DNA of 64,000 nucleotides, from the NCBI GenBank assembly GCA_902805475.1, contig CADCSX010000023.1:2294001-2358000 (forward strand). Direction: 5' to 3'. Made by a program: the position numbers and the translations under genes. Position 1 is the stretch's first letter. Every line of letters starts with the position of its first letter. Below are positions 23,103-34,366 of the stretch, piece after piece. The DNA is from Entonaema liquescens (taxonomy: Eukaryota > Ascomycota > Sordariomycetes > Xylariales > Xylariaceae). Below the pieces are notes generated by a model. The model made no database searches, was not told the origin of the DNA, and was given only the letters and a program-made list of their open reading frames with translations.

Positions 23103-24563
23103 CTATTCCTCTTCTTCCCCACCCTCTTCCGTCGCCTTCTTCTTCCCCTTTCCCTTTTTCCTATCCACAGCCCTCAACCCACCCATCGTAACCTCAAACT
23201 CAACCGCCCCGTCTAATCCCGGCCCCGTCCCCGCCACATGCGGCGCGAACACAACCTTCATCCACCTACGCCAATTCCTCAACGTGGTCGTACTCTCCCC
23301 TTCTTCGTCGTCGAGGACTTCCTTCCGCCCGTACACGGGCCTCTTGAACAGCGCCAGCCGCGCCGAGATCTGCGTCGACCAGACTAGGCCCAGACTGGGC
23401 GTCTTCAGGTTATGATCGCCGGCGCCGAAGGGGTACGGGTGCTCGTCCCCCCAGCCCGTAAACCACCGCTGTTGGTGGTCGAGCAGCAGGGCCGGGGGAG
23501 CAAAGGGCTGTTCTGAGGATGGTGGCGGTGGCGGCTCCGGCATGCTGGACCGCAGGAGCTCGGCGGTACCACTACTAGGGGGGTCCAAGCTGGAGAGTTG
23601 CACCGGCGGTCGACCTCTGGTCCGGCTTGCAAGCGGGCTCTCCTGCGACACACGCGGGAGCGAAAACGCCTGCGGGGGCGCCGCACTGCTCTTAGCAGGC
23701 GCGGCGAAGCGGTCGGCGACCTGGTTCGCGACGACAACCGCGAGGTCGTGCTTCCGCGCCAGGTCGTGCAGCAGCTGGCCCAGGCGCACGAGCTCGTGGC
23801 TGCGGGCGGCGAGGTTAGCGCCGCCCTTGGCGCCGCGGTCGAACTCGGCGCGGTAGTTGGCGGCGACGGAGTCGAGGACCAGTAGGCCGACGTTGCGGCG
23901 GGCTACCTCGACGGGGACCTGGAAGCTCAGGATGTGGTCTTGCGATTCCAGGTCCGGGGTCACGGTGCCTACGATTTTGTCGAGGGTGGGCTGCTCGGCG
24001 GGCGAGAGGGCTCGCAGATACGGGTGGTTGGTGAGCATTTGGGAGAGCCGCCGGGTAGAGAGCGGTGCTTCGGTGGAGATGTATAGTGCGGGACGCCCGA
24101 GACCGCGGGGTGGAGGGAGTTGGCAGGCGAGGAGGAGTGTTAGGAGGAATTGCGTCTTACCGGCGCCGCTTTCACCCGTGATCTCGGTGATGTATCCGGT
24201 AGGAATACCGCCGCCGAGAGCACGGTCTAGATCATCGTCTAGAGTACTAATGGCATTCCAGGGTTTAGCCAGGAGCTCGGAGCCAGTCTGTCTCAAGACG
24301 CTCCTTCTCGGCTCATCGCCATTAGCGTCCCCCGGCTTCTGCTGCTGCTTGTCGGAGACACCGAGGTCGACATGAAGAGCCTCTAGTACGGCGGCACATA
24401 AGCGCTTGATGTCGAGGAGCGGCAGCTGGGTGCGTTTGCCGATGTCAGGGACCTGGAGGGTGAGCAGGTCGGCGGTAGTCAGGCCATGCTTCTCGATGGC
24501 GGGTAGCAGGTTCGCGTACCGGCCGATAGGGAAATCCGGCAGGATCCGCGACAGATCTGTCAT
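23103..24563 (-). CDS. rad57: Rad57-type RecA/Rad51-family recombination protein
   Basis: Rad51 paralogue; with Rad55 it assists Rad51 filament assembly in homologous recombination in the nucleus. Single exon, 486 residues, ATG at 24563. The N-terminus MTDLSRILPDFPIGRYANLL and a helix-hairpin-helix-like region (about residues 15-65) precede the RecA core. Walker A is GESGAGKT (residues 130-137) and Walker B is in the hydrophobic LLVLDSVAANYR stretch. The ATPase core continues through HDLAVVVANQVADRF, followed by a low-complexity Pro/Ser insert and a conserved WTxQ-like segment (LGLVWSTQISARL). The C-terminus is Lys/Glu-rich. GC content is clearly higher than in the neighbours. An XRCC3-like name would describe the same group. 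Confidence 0.9.
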   Translation of the reverse strand: MTDLSRILPDFPIGRYANLLPAIEKHGLTTADLLTLQVPDIGKRTQLPLLDIKRLCAAVLEALHVDLGVSDKQQQKPGDANGDEPRRSVLRQTGSELLAKPWNAISTLDDDLDRALGGGIPTGYITEITGESGAGKTQFLLTLLLACQLPPPRGLGRPALYISTEAPLSTRRLSQMLTNHPYLRALSPAEQPTLDKIVGTVTPDLESQDHILSFQVPVEVARRNVGLLVLDSVAANYRAEFDRGAKGGANLAARSHELVRLGQLLHDLARKHDLAVVVANQVADRFAAPAKSSAAPPQAFSLPRVSQESPLASRTRGRPPVQLSSLDPPSSGTAELLRSSMPEPPPPPSSEQPFAPPALLLDHQQRWFTGWGDEHPYPFGAGDHNLKTPSLGLVWSTQISARLALFKRPVYGRKEVLDDEEGESTTTLRNWRRWMKVVFAPHVAGTGPGLDGAVEFEVTMGGLRAVDRKKGKGKKKATEEGGEEEE

Positions 24564-26306
24564 GGGGCTCGGGGTCCGGGCATTTGCACCACCACTTGCA
24601 TCTCATTCACTGTGATGTACCCTTTAAGCTAGCTAGCCGAGTCAATCCTATCCAGTCCAGCCTAACCGCGTCTGTCCTTTGGGAAAAAGAAATCGTTAAA
24701 ACCACCGGATATCTGGTTTTGGCCCAGCGTGGTCTCACGATATCAGGTGACCTCGGTATAAGGAAAAGTTCAAGTATGTTCGTTTTGCTAAGGAGTTGGT
24801 TGGTTGGTTAGGTCAGGTTAGGTTTGTTTTAGGCGGGGTTTAGGGTCATTGGCAGTTACCCAGATGCATGGATTGAGGTTGGTTAAGGTTGGGGCAGGTA
24901 GCATCCCGTATTTCAAATCACACCTTCGTAGGCTTAAACTGACCGCTAATCGATGCATTCAGATAGTGGGTTATGGTTATCATCCAGTGGATTGCGGGTT
25001 ATCGCTACCCCGATGTTTCGCCTAAGTATGCCTTATTAGTGTTAGGTTAATTGACATGGTTTAGGTGATGGCCCCTCTATCCTCCTATCTTGATCTTTTT
25101 CCAATTCGTCAAGGTCTTTTTTAGATTTCACGATTCAACATTGAACATTCAACATTGGTAAGCGATGTTACCTTTATGCTGTTTATTGACACTTACAACA
25201 GCACGTACATAAAGCACTTACAGAATTCTCTTGATCTAAGACTCGGCTATGCTTGACAAGGGTCTAAGGGTCTAAGGCCCAGAACCGTTTTGGGCGCTAA
25301 TGTTTGCTTCCAACAAGATAGCGTGAATGCTCCTCCACGCTACTCGACGGTGTGTTTAGCCATGATTATAGTTGGCTGTCCAAGTTGGATGTCCAACAAG
25401 TTCAAGCATGGCTTTCAAGAAAAGAGCCCGTCAGTAGGCATATAGGAATAATACCTATAATCAGCTTCACTTCTAGCAGCTTGGCAGCAACCATTCTTCT
25501 CTATCTAACGAATTGCCGCCGATGAGAGAAAAAGGAGCTGAGAGTGCAAATATTTGCAGTGGCTGTTGGTTTTCAGCCGCAGTGTAACATTGGACTGCAC
25601 AACACATACAGACTGGGCGCCTGAGTACATGGGTCTCCCATGTGGTGGGAAGGTAATGGCTCCTCCCGAACATCATCTCGGCTTTGCTTGCGAGTGAGAG
25701 GAAGGCATGCTCATACTTATCGAGCCCTGTCACATCTATGATAGACATTAGGAAACTCAGCCTACTCCGCTCTACCAAACCGATACGGGAAGAAAATCAA
25801 GTCTTTCACAGGTCCCGTGGGGATCTATTGAGTATAGCCTCTTGGCGTAGCCACCGAAAGTCCCTTAAGGCTTTCAGCTTCTGCAAGCCATCCCGAACCT
25901 CGCTACAACACCATTGGTCATAACTATTTTCATCCTTGCCAGTTAATCTCCCCCAGGCGAGAATAGGCATGGCTCAAGGCTGAATGGACCTTTCATCTCA
26001 GACCAGTAAGAACGCCATGAATATAGGAAACCGCTTGTCTAGACTGGGACCATGCGCGACCTGATTGCCACTGTTGTTGTTCGGGTCGGTTGGGCCGGGA
26101 GTTAATACTATTCCGCCTAAGGTTTTTATTCCTAATAAGAAGCCGCGGGTGCCCTCCTCCCGCGCTCGCGCTTGTGCCTTTTTCTCCTTTCGTAGGCGAC
26201 CATTGTTCTCTGTAATATTCCGTGATCGAGTAGTTACCCGATATATTCGGTCCAGGAAAGCCAAACGTCCAGATCCTATAGTTAGGACTGCCTCCAGGAT
26301 ACCAAC
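24564..26306. other. intergenic, 1.7 kb
   Basis: Promoters on both sides. A G/T-rich stretch with repeated ggttagg/ggttggtt words lies at about 24795-24895; it is not a regular telomere repeat. No supportable gene. Confidence 0.5.
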
Positions 26307-27739
26307 ATGGCAAGCCTCCTATCCATTGCGGCGTTAGTCACTGCCGCTCAGGCTTTGGCTCTCGATGGAAACCGCCCCGAGCCAACTCAGTCGTCTAAGC
26401 CGGATCCTACCTTCAAGTTTCCCAAGATCACCCTGCCCCCTAGTATCCAGGACTTAGCCAAGAGACAAAACGGACAAACCGTCCTCATAGGACCAGATAA
26501 TACGTGCGGATACTTTGACGGTCGGCCAGGTAATAGATCTCGCATTTATCTAGAACGACTCCTTACTGATGATAAGTATACAGGTGCTGCATATAGCTGT
26601 AATGGCAAGGATGTAACTTGCGCCCTAGTTACTACAGCGTCGTTCGGCGCGGTTGGCTGCTGTGACGAAGATGATTGTGGTCTTCGAGTTGCGTGTATCG
26701 ACTATAGGGATTTCGTATACTCAAGCGCATGTGACAATGGATGCGTTCAAGATACATTCACCGTAAAATGGTAAGCTGCGCACCACCCATAACAAACGTA
26801 AAATACTCATGGCCTCGCAGTACAAGGAGTAGCGCGCCCTATTGCGGTACCGTTACCTTCTTCAGTGGCATCGTCGATTACTACTGTGACACTATGTCAG
26901 ACTCGACGCCGCAACAGCTCTATACCACATGGCACGGCGAATCAGACGGTCGCACTTTCACTCCTGTCGTCGTTACGTTAGACGAGTCAGCTACGGGGTC
27001 TTCGTTCCCCTCGGCGACTCAGACGAGCAGCGACGACAACGACAACGACGGGAGCTCCGCTTCTAATTCCGGCTCTGCGGGCGCAACCGCACCGGCCAGT
27101 AATGAAAATGATCCTGCCGATTCTCCCAACTCTTCTGATCCCTCCCCGAAGTCTTCAACGAATGTGGGTGCTATTGCCGGTGGTGTCGTAGGAGGAGTTG
27201 CCGGGCTCGCCTTAATCGGGCTCGGAATCTTCTTCCTCATCCATCACAACAGCAAGAAGAAGCGCAATATCACCGCCCAGCAATCAGTTCCCCCAATGCA
27301 ACAAGGCCCGGCACCCGGTATGCCCCCAACACAACCGGGAGCAGCTACCGCCGGATATCAACAACAACAACAACCCTACAACCCTCACTACAGCCAACAA
27401 TACTCACCTCCGCCTCCCGGATACCCTCAACAGGCATACTACGCCGACCAGAATAAACCCGGTGGATTCGCCTCCGTTGCACCTGCTCAGCTTCCTGACC
27501 GACACGACTCGACAAGCCCTGTCAACTCCCAGTTCACAGACAACAGACAAAGCATCCAACCCACAAGCCCGACTTCGACTATCAACTCCGGCTGGCAACA
27601 GAACCAACCCTACCCAGGCCAACAACCCTCACCCATCCCCAACGTTCCGCCTACCGTGCACGAGGCTGGCGGTAACGTCGTCGGCGAGAGGAATTATAAT
27701 GATAATCACCACGGCCAGCTGCATGAGCTGGGAAACTAG
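26307..27739 (+). CDS. secreted Cys-rich ectodomain with one transmembrane helix
   Basis: Unnamed fungal surface-protein type. Exons 26307-26770 and 26821-27739 (50-nt intron) give 460 residues. A signal peptide covers residues 1-16 (MASLLSIAALVTAAQA). A dibasic LAKR near residue 50, just before the Cys-rich part, looks like a Kex2 processing site. The ectodomain (about 55-200) has about a dozen Cys, including CGYFDG, GCC, CxxxxC and PYCGT motifs. A Ser/Asp-rich stalk follows, then one Gly-rich helix (about 272-296, GAIAGGVVGGVAGLALIGLG), a KKKR stop-transfer signal, and a cytosolic Gln/Pro/Tyr-rich tail. The layout resembles fungal wall-stress sensors and orphan receptors, but no WSC domain is visible, so function is unassigned. 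Confidence 0.82.
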
Positions 27740-28308
27740 GGTGCTTATGGTATAGAGGACAAGGGGATGAGACTAGGTTAGGTTAGGCTAGGTTCTTATA
27801 TACGTTTTCACTGGTTCATAGTTCATAATGGGAACAACGGCATTGCATTGTGGAGTTCGTAATATATTTTAAGATATGTAAAATGTTGAGAAATTAAAGT
27901 TGAGAGACGTTTTTTTAATAACAATTGGGATTTTTTTTTTTTTGATGGTGTAATGTCTAACAGCTGTTAGCGAGTAATTGAGAAGAGCCCTATTAAGGAT
28001 ATTTAGTGCAAAATACATCCTGGTCATCATCTTGGCCTCACCATGATATTGAAGCTATACACTACTGAATTCGCCCAGGAGACATATGTAGAAAGTAAAT
28101 AGTAACTATTCAACGGGTAACTAGTACACTATATCAAAGCACATACAGCCAACCACGCTAGATACCCCAACCCAGTCCAAAACAAATAGCATCGATAGGT
28201 ACAAATTTTCTTCTTTCTCTTCTCGTACTCTGCCAAACATCTGTTAGTATTGTACCTGGGTATACATACATACAACGAGCCACCATCTACATCCCCTTAC
28301 CGTTCTAG
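27740..28308. other. convergent intergenic region
   Basis: 3' flanks of the membrane-protein gene and the carnitine acetyltransferase gene. A T-run lies at 27930-27943. Nothing else is seen. Confidence 0.45.
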
Positions 28309-30999
28309 TCAATACTCGACTAGCCGCAACTTCTTCCCGATCTCTCTCCTCCGTGCGTTCGCTGCCGCTCGATCCGAGGCCTTGGCTTCGTTCTGCTGGT
28401 CGAGTGCCTCGCCGCGTGCCTTTAGCGCTTGTAGTAACATGCCTGCGTCGAAGAAGCCGTCTGGAGGTATTGCATTAGCCCTTATAGTCTATAGAGAGAA
28501 AAAGAGGCTAAGGAATGAAAAGGGGAAAAACTTACAACCACCTAACTCGTCATCCTCGCTCATCATCAAACTCTCCTCCGTCGGACTCCTCGTGCCGGTC
28601 GACGACCGCGCAGCTAACGCACGCAGGTTATCCGCGCCGGTAATCATGCGGCCGCGAGTCTTGAGGCGGTGATGATGTCCAGTACGTGGCTTGTCCGGGT
28701 CGATTTCCCTAGCACGCGTCTGCCGGGAGCTTGTGCCTCGTCTATTTGTGATACGCAGTATTCGCCTAATCTCTAGCAGGTAGCTTTCGAGCGTATCTAC
28801 AAACCGCTTTGTCTGTCGGTGCTTGCTGGCCACGCAAATATTGATACCCTCGTCTTTGATGATGTATCCAATGCCGAAGCCGCCGCCCGATGTCGGTCCG
28901 AATCCGAACTGTCGCAGCGATGGGTTGCCGCAGTTCGAAGTTGATAGGATCGTGTTGTTTAACTTGTCCCAGCCCTGGTCCGCGAAGATAGCTGGCACTA
29001 GGTGATCCGCGTACCGCGAGTTCATGCTATCACCGCGCTGTCGCGTCCGTGGTTCATCGCCGTTCGATAGTACGGATTCCCTCCCAGGACTGCCGACCAC
29101 GGATTCGGTACCTTGCTCCGAGCCAGTTTCCATTGGGCTCGAGTATCCCAAGCTACTTCCCGAGCGACTATCCCCATCCAGGAATCTTTGCCATACACAG
29201 AATAAGGCATACAGGTGCCGGTCGCAACCACGCCCTTTCGAACATTCCTTAGTGACATTGACGTGTTGCTGACATGCTTTGCGTAACGCTTCTACTTTTG
29301 CCTCCGCAGGGTTATCCGCCCAGAACGTCTGAACAAAATTCACCGCCTCCTCTGATACCGTCCTAACAGCCTCTGTCCTGCCATGAAGGAAGGCTTTAGT
29401 CATAGCTGGTTCATATGTGCATTCGACTCGCCCATACAACCCGTAGTAGGCTGCTTGGAAAGCCATCTGTACGAAGGCATCCGGTGAAAATCCAGCGGAG
29501 GTAATGTAGTTCTTACCGTAGCCACTGAAGTCCAGACATTCGAACTCGTTCTGGCTAATGAGATCTGCAAGCCTAGTCTCGGCAAATCGTATAGCAATAT
29601 TGAGCTCTGGTGATATGTCCCATTCTAACTTATGAGGAGTCGTAGTGACATCCCCAAAACTCTCTGGGTCGCGCTTCGATGGGTCCGGACTTGCCGTTTT
29701 CCAGAGACTGGGAGCTTGGCCATTGATAGTTCTCGCAAAGCGTAATATGGTGTCTGTGTAAAGGTCACTGGCGAATCGAAGTACAGTGTGACCATCAACG
29801 CCAGTGTGTTCAAAATTGATACCTGCGCTTCCATTTTTGCACACAATAATCTGAAGTTTGTCGTACCATCGATTTATGCAAGTACCAATTTGTACTCCTT
29901 TAACCACGTCGTTCGTACCACAAAGCATGTTCTGGCACAGCGCTGCAGCCGTAGAGGGCTCGGTGTAGTCGAGACATAATACGAATAAAGCCGAGTCGAC
30001 AATGCCGAGACAATCAGCGTTATTAGACCCCTCCTCCTTAGTGAGAACGTCCCTTAACCCTGACCAGGTCTTTCGATTTTCAGTGCTCAGAATCCCGAGA
30101 GCTCCTTTGGCGGCTTCCTGGATAGGCGTTTGAGCTGCATCGTCTATTATGGTTTGAAGGTTGATTGAAATATCTCTTTCGCTCATGATAAGATCGGAAT
30201 TGTCGTCGAGCACATCGAACCAGTAGAACTGGCCATGGCACAATACAACAACATGCTTAGATTCGGGGTCCTGTTCGATTTGGCAACCATTGTCGGTTGG
30301 TACACGGGCAGTACCAAAGAGCCGGGAATATTGATACATATCTAGAGGCACACCTTTGACCGTATCCGGGGGTAATTCCTCCCGACGTACTGCTCGTACG
30401 AACTCTAACGCTGACACAACAAGTGATGCCGCGCGAGTGACCTGATTGTTCCTTGCTGGCGTAGGGTCATCTTCTAACAAGAAAAAGGGGTTCAGGTTTA
30501 GAACAACAGGATTGTCGAAGTTCAGATACGAATCATACCCTTATGTATAGTAACCGTTAGCGAATGAAAGGGGCCATAGAATAAGAGCTAGCTTACAGAA
30601 TTGTTCTATATAACTTGTTTTTCCAATGGCATATTCTTGCAATTTCTTCTGAAGCTCGGGTCCATCTTTCTTTAAGAACTCTTGAACGGCGAGCTTCGTT
30701 TCTGAATGTTCTCTGGGCCCTTGCAGCGGCTTCAAGGCGGCCAGATACTTCTTACAGGTTTGTTCTAGGTCTGGTATAGGGAGTTTAGGTAAATTGTCCT
30801 GGTGAGCAAACGTGATTCCGCCCTCCTTGGGTTTCTCTGGTATCGTCTCCATTATTGGGACTCGACCTCTGAGTTCAGGACTCGCCGGTCGTTCGTTTTT
30901 GTATTCCTGGGTAGAAGGGGGCGCAGGTGTTGATGAGCTGCCACTGAGAGTCTCGCCAAGAGACTTGGGCATAGCAAAAATACGAACTTGAGTAGGCAT
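28309..30999 (-). CDS. carnitine O-acetyltransferase, long Yat2-like form
   Basis: Transfers acetyl groups between CoA and carnitine, needed for acetyl transport during growth on acetate, ethanol or fatty acids. Exons 30999-30597, 30539-28536, 28460-28309 (introns 57 and 75 nt) give 852 residues. The choline/carnitine acyltransferase fold starts at LPKLPIPDLEQTCKKYL. The active-site region is GINFEHTGVDGHTVLRF with the catalytic His near residue 375; FLHGRTEAVR is the carnitine-binding strand. The last exon restores a conserved GGYGFFDAGMLLQAL segment and an Arg-rich helical end (...GKKLRLVEY). It is much longer than the roughly 630-residue mitochondrial/peroxisomal enzymes and lacks a C-terminal SKL/AKL signal, which suggests a cytosolic form. 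The N-terminal 60 residues are Pro/Ser-rich. The start is the ATG at 30999; an AG just upstream leaves room for a 5' exon. Confidence 0.9.
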
Positions 31000-32161
31000 A
31001 CTGTTAGCCAACTTCTAATAGATTAGGTATATAAAGGCGAGACACAAGTGTTAATGTTTAATCCGCGCAAGGCTGTGCGGTAGAAGTAATGACAATCTTG
31101 AAGGCAATAAGATGGCATCACTTGAGTTACGCCCTGGTCAGGAAAAGGGTTAAGTAGTATTATAAGATAACGAAAGAGAAAGGTATCGAAGGGGGGATAG
31201 AAGGTATAAATCATCTCAAGGGACCGAGTATGAGACCGGAGTCCCAAGTGAACAAACTAGGGGTGGATCCATGATCGGAGACCCAAGTCCTAGGATGTCA
31301 ACCCAATTGCATGTAGTTCGCTATCACATGTGTGAATGTAGCTGCTAGTTCGGGGAGTTTGGGGCACATCCTTTGTGTAAAGAAGGGGACGTGATTGGTC
31401 GTGTTGGTTGAACTGAACTAGATACTCATCCGCAGGACCGACAAGATATACTATGAATGGAGAAATAGCGTGAACTGCCGAGAGTTCTGGGTTCTGGGTA
31501 AAGGTACTAGAGATGAAACGGAATCTCACATACCTCCAACCAGGATAACGGGTCTAACGAACCGTCCGGACGGATTGTATATGCGATGTTAGGAATATAT
31601 TGTTTAAGTAGAGTGGTATTAATCAGATAAGTTAATAGCCAGAAATATTGTAAAATGCCATGGATTGGATTCTCTATAATTTGTATTAGTACTTGAGTCT
31701 ACTGGAACGTCACGCAGGGACTACGTTGAACAGTAACGGTGATACCAAAAATGGCTAGACACAGGACAGGCGAAGGGATGAGGTCAGAGCTCGAAGACAA
31801 TGGAGAAGGGTACATAATTCGAGAACCCACCAAAGATACCTTCCTAGCCTGTCGCGATGACGACTGACAAGCAACCATCCCCACGGGGTCAGCCTGGCGC
31901 GAGTCGTAAAAAGTGTAGTGAGCTCAAGGGACGAGTCTAGGTCGTGGGGTAGATTTCGGACAAGTGGATGAATTCTGGTTGGGTAATCGGGGGAAAGGCG
32001 GCCCTTAAAGCCCTCGTGCTCGCAGAATCGGATCGGAATGGGTACGCGCTAAAGCAATCCACATCGAAAAGAGAAAGTCTCCTACCGTAGTCTGAAGGAT
32101 TTTGGTAACGTTCTTATGAGGAAAAAGGCGTGCTGCTCTCTCCGTTAATCGCGATTCCAAC

Positions 32162-32200
32162 AAGAAAAAGAAAAAGAAAAGAAAAAGAAAAACAAACAAA
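32162..32200. repeat. A/G-only tract
   Basis: Irregular repeats of gaaaaa with almost no pyrimidine on the + strand. Confidence 0.7.
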
Positions 32201-32530
32201 GATGACAGGCCCAGCCCATCTATCGGTTAAGCGACTGAGGTCACCTCGTTTATAGTAGCAAGGTATATAGATATAGCACGGGCATAGAGCTTTAGGAACG
32301 TGACCAATGTGACCTCAGCTGACGATGCATAGGATACATAGCTGTAGTGTATCTAGGCAAGCCCAGGGGGTCCTAAAGGAGAAAAGCGGAGTTAATGTCT
32401 GCGTATTCTGCAGTTTTAAGTATTAGGACCCCGGAATCCTTTAAACTAACAACCTGTTTTCACCCTTCGTTATGGTTGTTCGAGGATGCTCCCTACTATA
32501 GGAGCCAAGCTATTATTGGTGCGCACAAGG

Positions 32531-32586
32531 GTAAATGGTAAATGGTAAATGGTAAATGGTAAATGGTAAATGGTAAATGGTAAATG
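32531..32586 (+). repeat. eight perfect copies of a 7-bp unit
   Basis: The unit gtaaatg is repeated eight times with no mismatch (56 bases) and ends abruptly on both sides. It is a candidate variable-number locus. Confidence 0.95.
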
Positions 32587-33973
32587 ACAAAGCACAGGGC
32601 TGTGACGCGTGCTGGAAGAAATTGCATGTGAATCTGAACCCAGATAGCAGATAAACGAGGCGTTGGCAAGATTGGAGACTGAGCAACATTCAGCACAACC
32701 TCGTCAGTAGATGAAAAACAACAGCCCACATCTTATACCCGAGGACAAGTAAACCTATAGGTTCGATCTCTACCTACGCCTCGATCCGAATGTTTAATCG
32801 CCTTTCGGTAGGACGAGTGCTTGCTCAAGACGCAAACCGATCTACTGATATGTGCTGGTATTAGGATTTGAATAAGATAGGATGGGTTTAGCTGAATCCC
32901 GGGCAAATGGACCACGGGGAATTCCCCCGCACCTGACGATCCTGATGAATGGTTTCCGGACGCTAGAAAGAATCCCGCCCCCGGGATCTACATTTGTTTG
33001 CTTATCATAACTTCGGCATCTTTGTGATAGAGAAAGAGCCGTAAGTTTTAAAGGCGGCGCGGTAGTCGCTCGTGGAACAAAGATGTTAGCCGTTCCGGGA
33101 ACCGACGATATTCATTCGAATGATATAATTCGCATCGCGGGGTGTTGAAGATCTGTAGGTGATACAGAGATCAGTTCCTCTTTTTCTTTTCGGTGTTTCC
33201 CGGTCATCTTTCGGTGAATTCATCTTAGCAAGGGGGATAGACTGATGTTTCGACGCGTAGTTATACATGATGTAAGTTAGGTATTCGATAGAAATACTGA
33301 GAAGCATGTGGTTCTAGGTTGATAAGTTCCACGTTCTAGACCACGTGCCTGTAAAGACATTTTGAGTTCATCTTAATGAGACACCCAACTTGTGTCTGAA
33401 ACAAGTACAACGTCAGTTTTGATTGTTAACTAATGCTTTTGAGAAGAGGTTCTTTTAAAAGATAGCTAGCTTTAAGAGTGAACTAAATAAAAGTGCGATG
33501 AGGTCATAATGCCATTCGTAACGAGGATTTAACGAACGGGTAACTAGGTTTATAATAACTATCGATCAAGAGATCAACATATAATGAGGTAGACATTCTA
33601 AAAGTATCAATCCTATCATTCGAAATGATATCAGCCGAGAGAAGCTGAGAAGCAAGTCAATTGGTGGTGTTAATGGTATTAGTGGTGTTAGAGCAGTTAA
33701 GCGAATCCGAAGTGGATCCCCACCCCCTAAATTGGTTAGGTAAGCGGTACGTATGTAAATCCCAACAGCTATATAATTACACAGCCACAACCAGAATATA
33801 TCAATAATTAATTTGGAATGTGCTGCCTGACGCTGGGGCTCCAGGTGGATGCTTCTCTAACAATTAGAGTGAGGCTCAAGTTTCTAAATTCTACCCTGTT
33901 CCCCACGCCCTCGCACTCGCTTAAAAGCTGTTGGAAGCTTCGTTTAAGTAAGCAACCCAATAATATAACATAT

Positions 33974-34023
33974 TGACCACTTAGGACCACTCAGGACCAC
34001 TCGGGACCAATTCAGGACCACTC
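33974..34023 (+). repeat. imperfect decamer repeat (aggaccactc)
   Basis: Four to five tandem copies of a ten-base unit around ggaccac, with single-base variants between copies, about 350 bases upstream of the MFS start. Confidence 0.8.
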
Positions 34024-34366
34024 AACGCTCGTAGGACTCTACCTATTCCAGTAAGTCCGATATCGACAATACTACCTAACGTACATCATTCACTTCGCCC
34101 TATGAATGATCGCATATCTTTTCTGTCAAAAACATGCGAATGCGAAGCACTGAGCTGAGTCCTACATGTAGGTAGATTATAGAGTATGATGAAATCTTCC
34201 TATTAAAGAGCTACGTTATGGATTCGTACTGCTATATGTATATATAACGATAAGCTCGCTTCACTCGACTTTCCTTCTTTGATGTTTTAGATAGCTGTTA
34301 GTTAAATCAAATCGCCTTTTTTTTTTTTTTTGAATACTTTACTCTGCATTGAGACATTTGACCATT

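Larger units (their letters stand above)
31000..34366. other. intergenic, 3.4 kb, repeat-bearing
   Basis: No supportable gene on either strand. It holds several low-complexity or tandem tracts, listed separately, and a T-run at 34318-34331 just before the MFS gene. Confidence 0.5.

Noticed and set aside
24795..24895. Interstitial telomere repeat (ggttagg words)
   Set aside because: The spacing is irregular and no run of TTAGGG units occurs.
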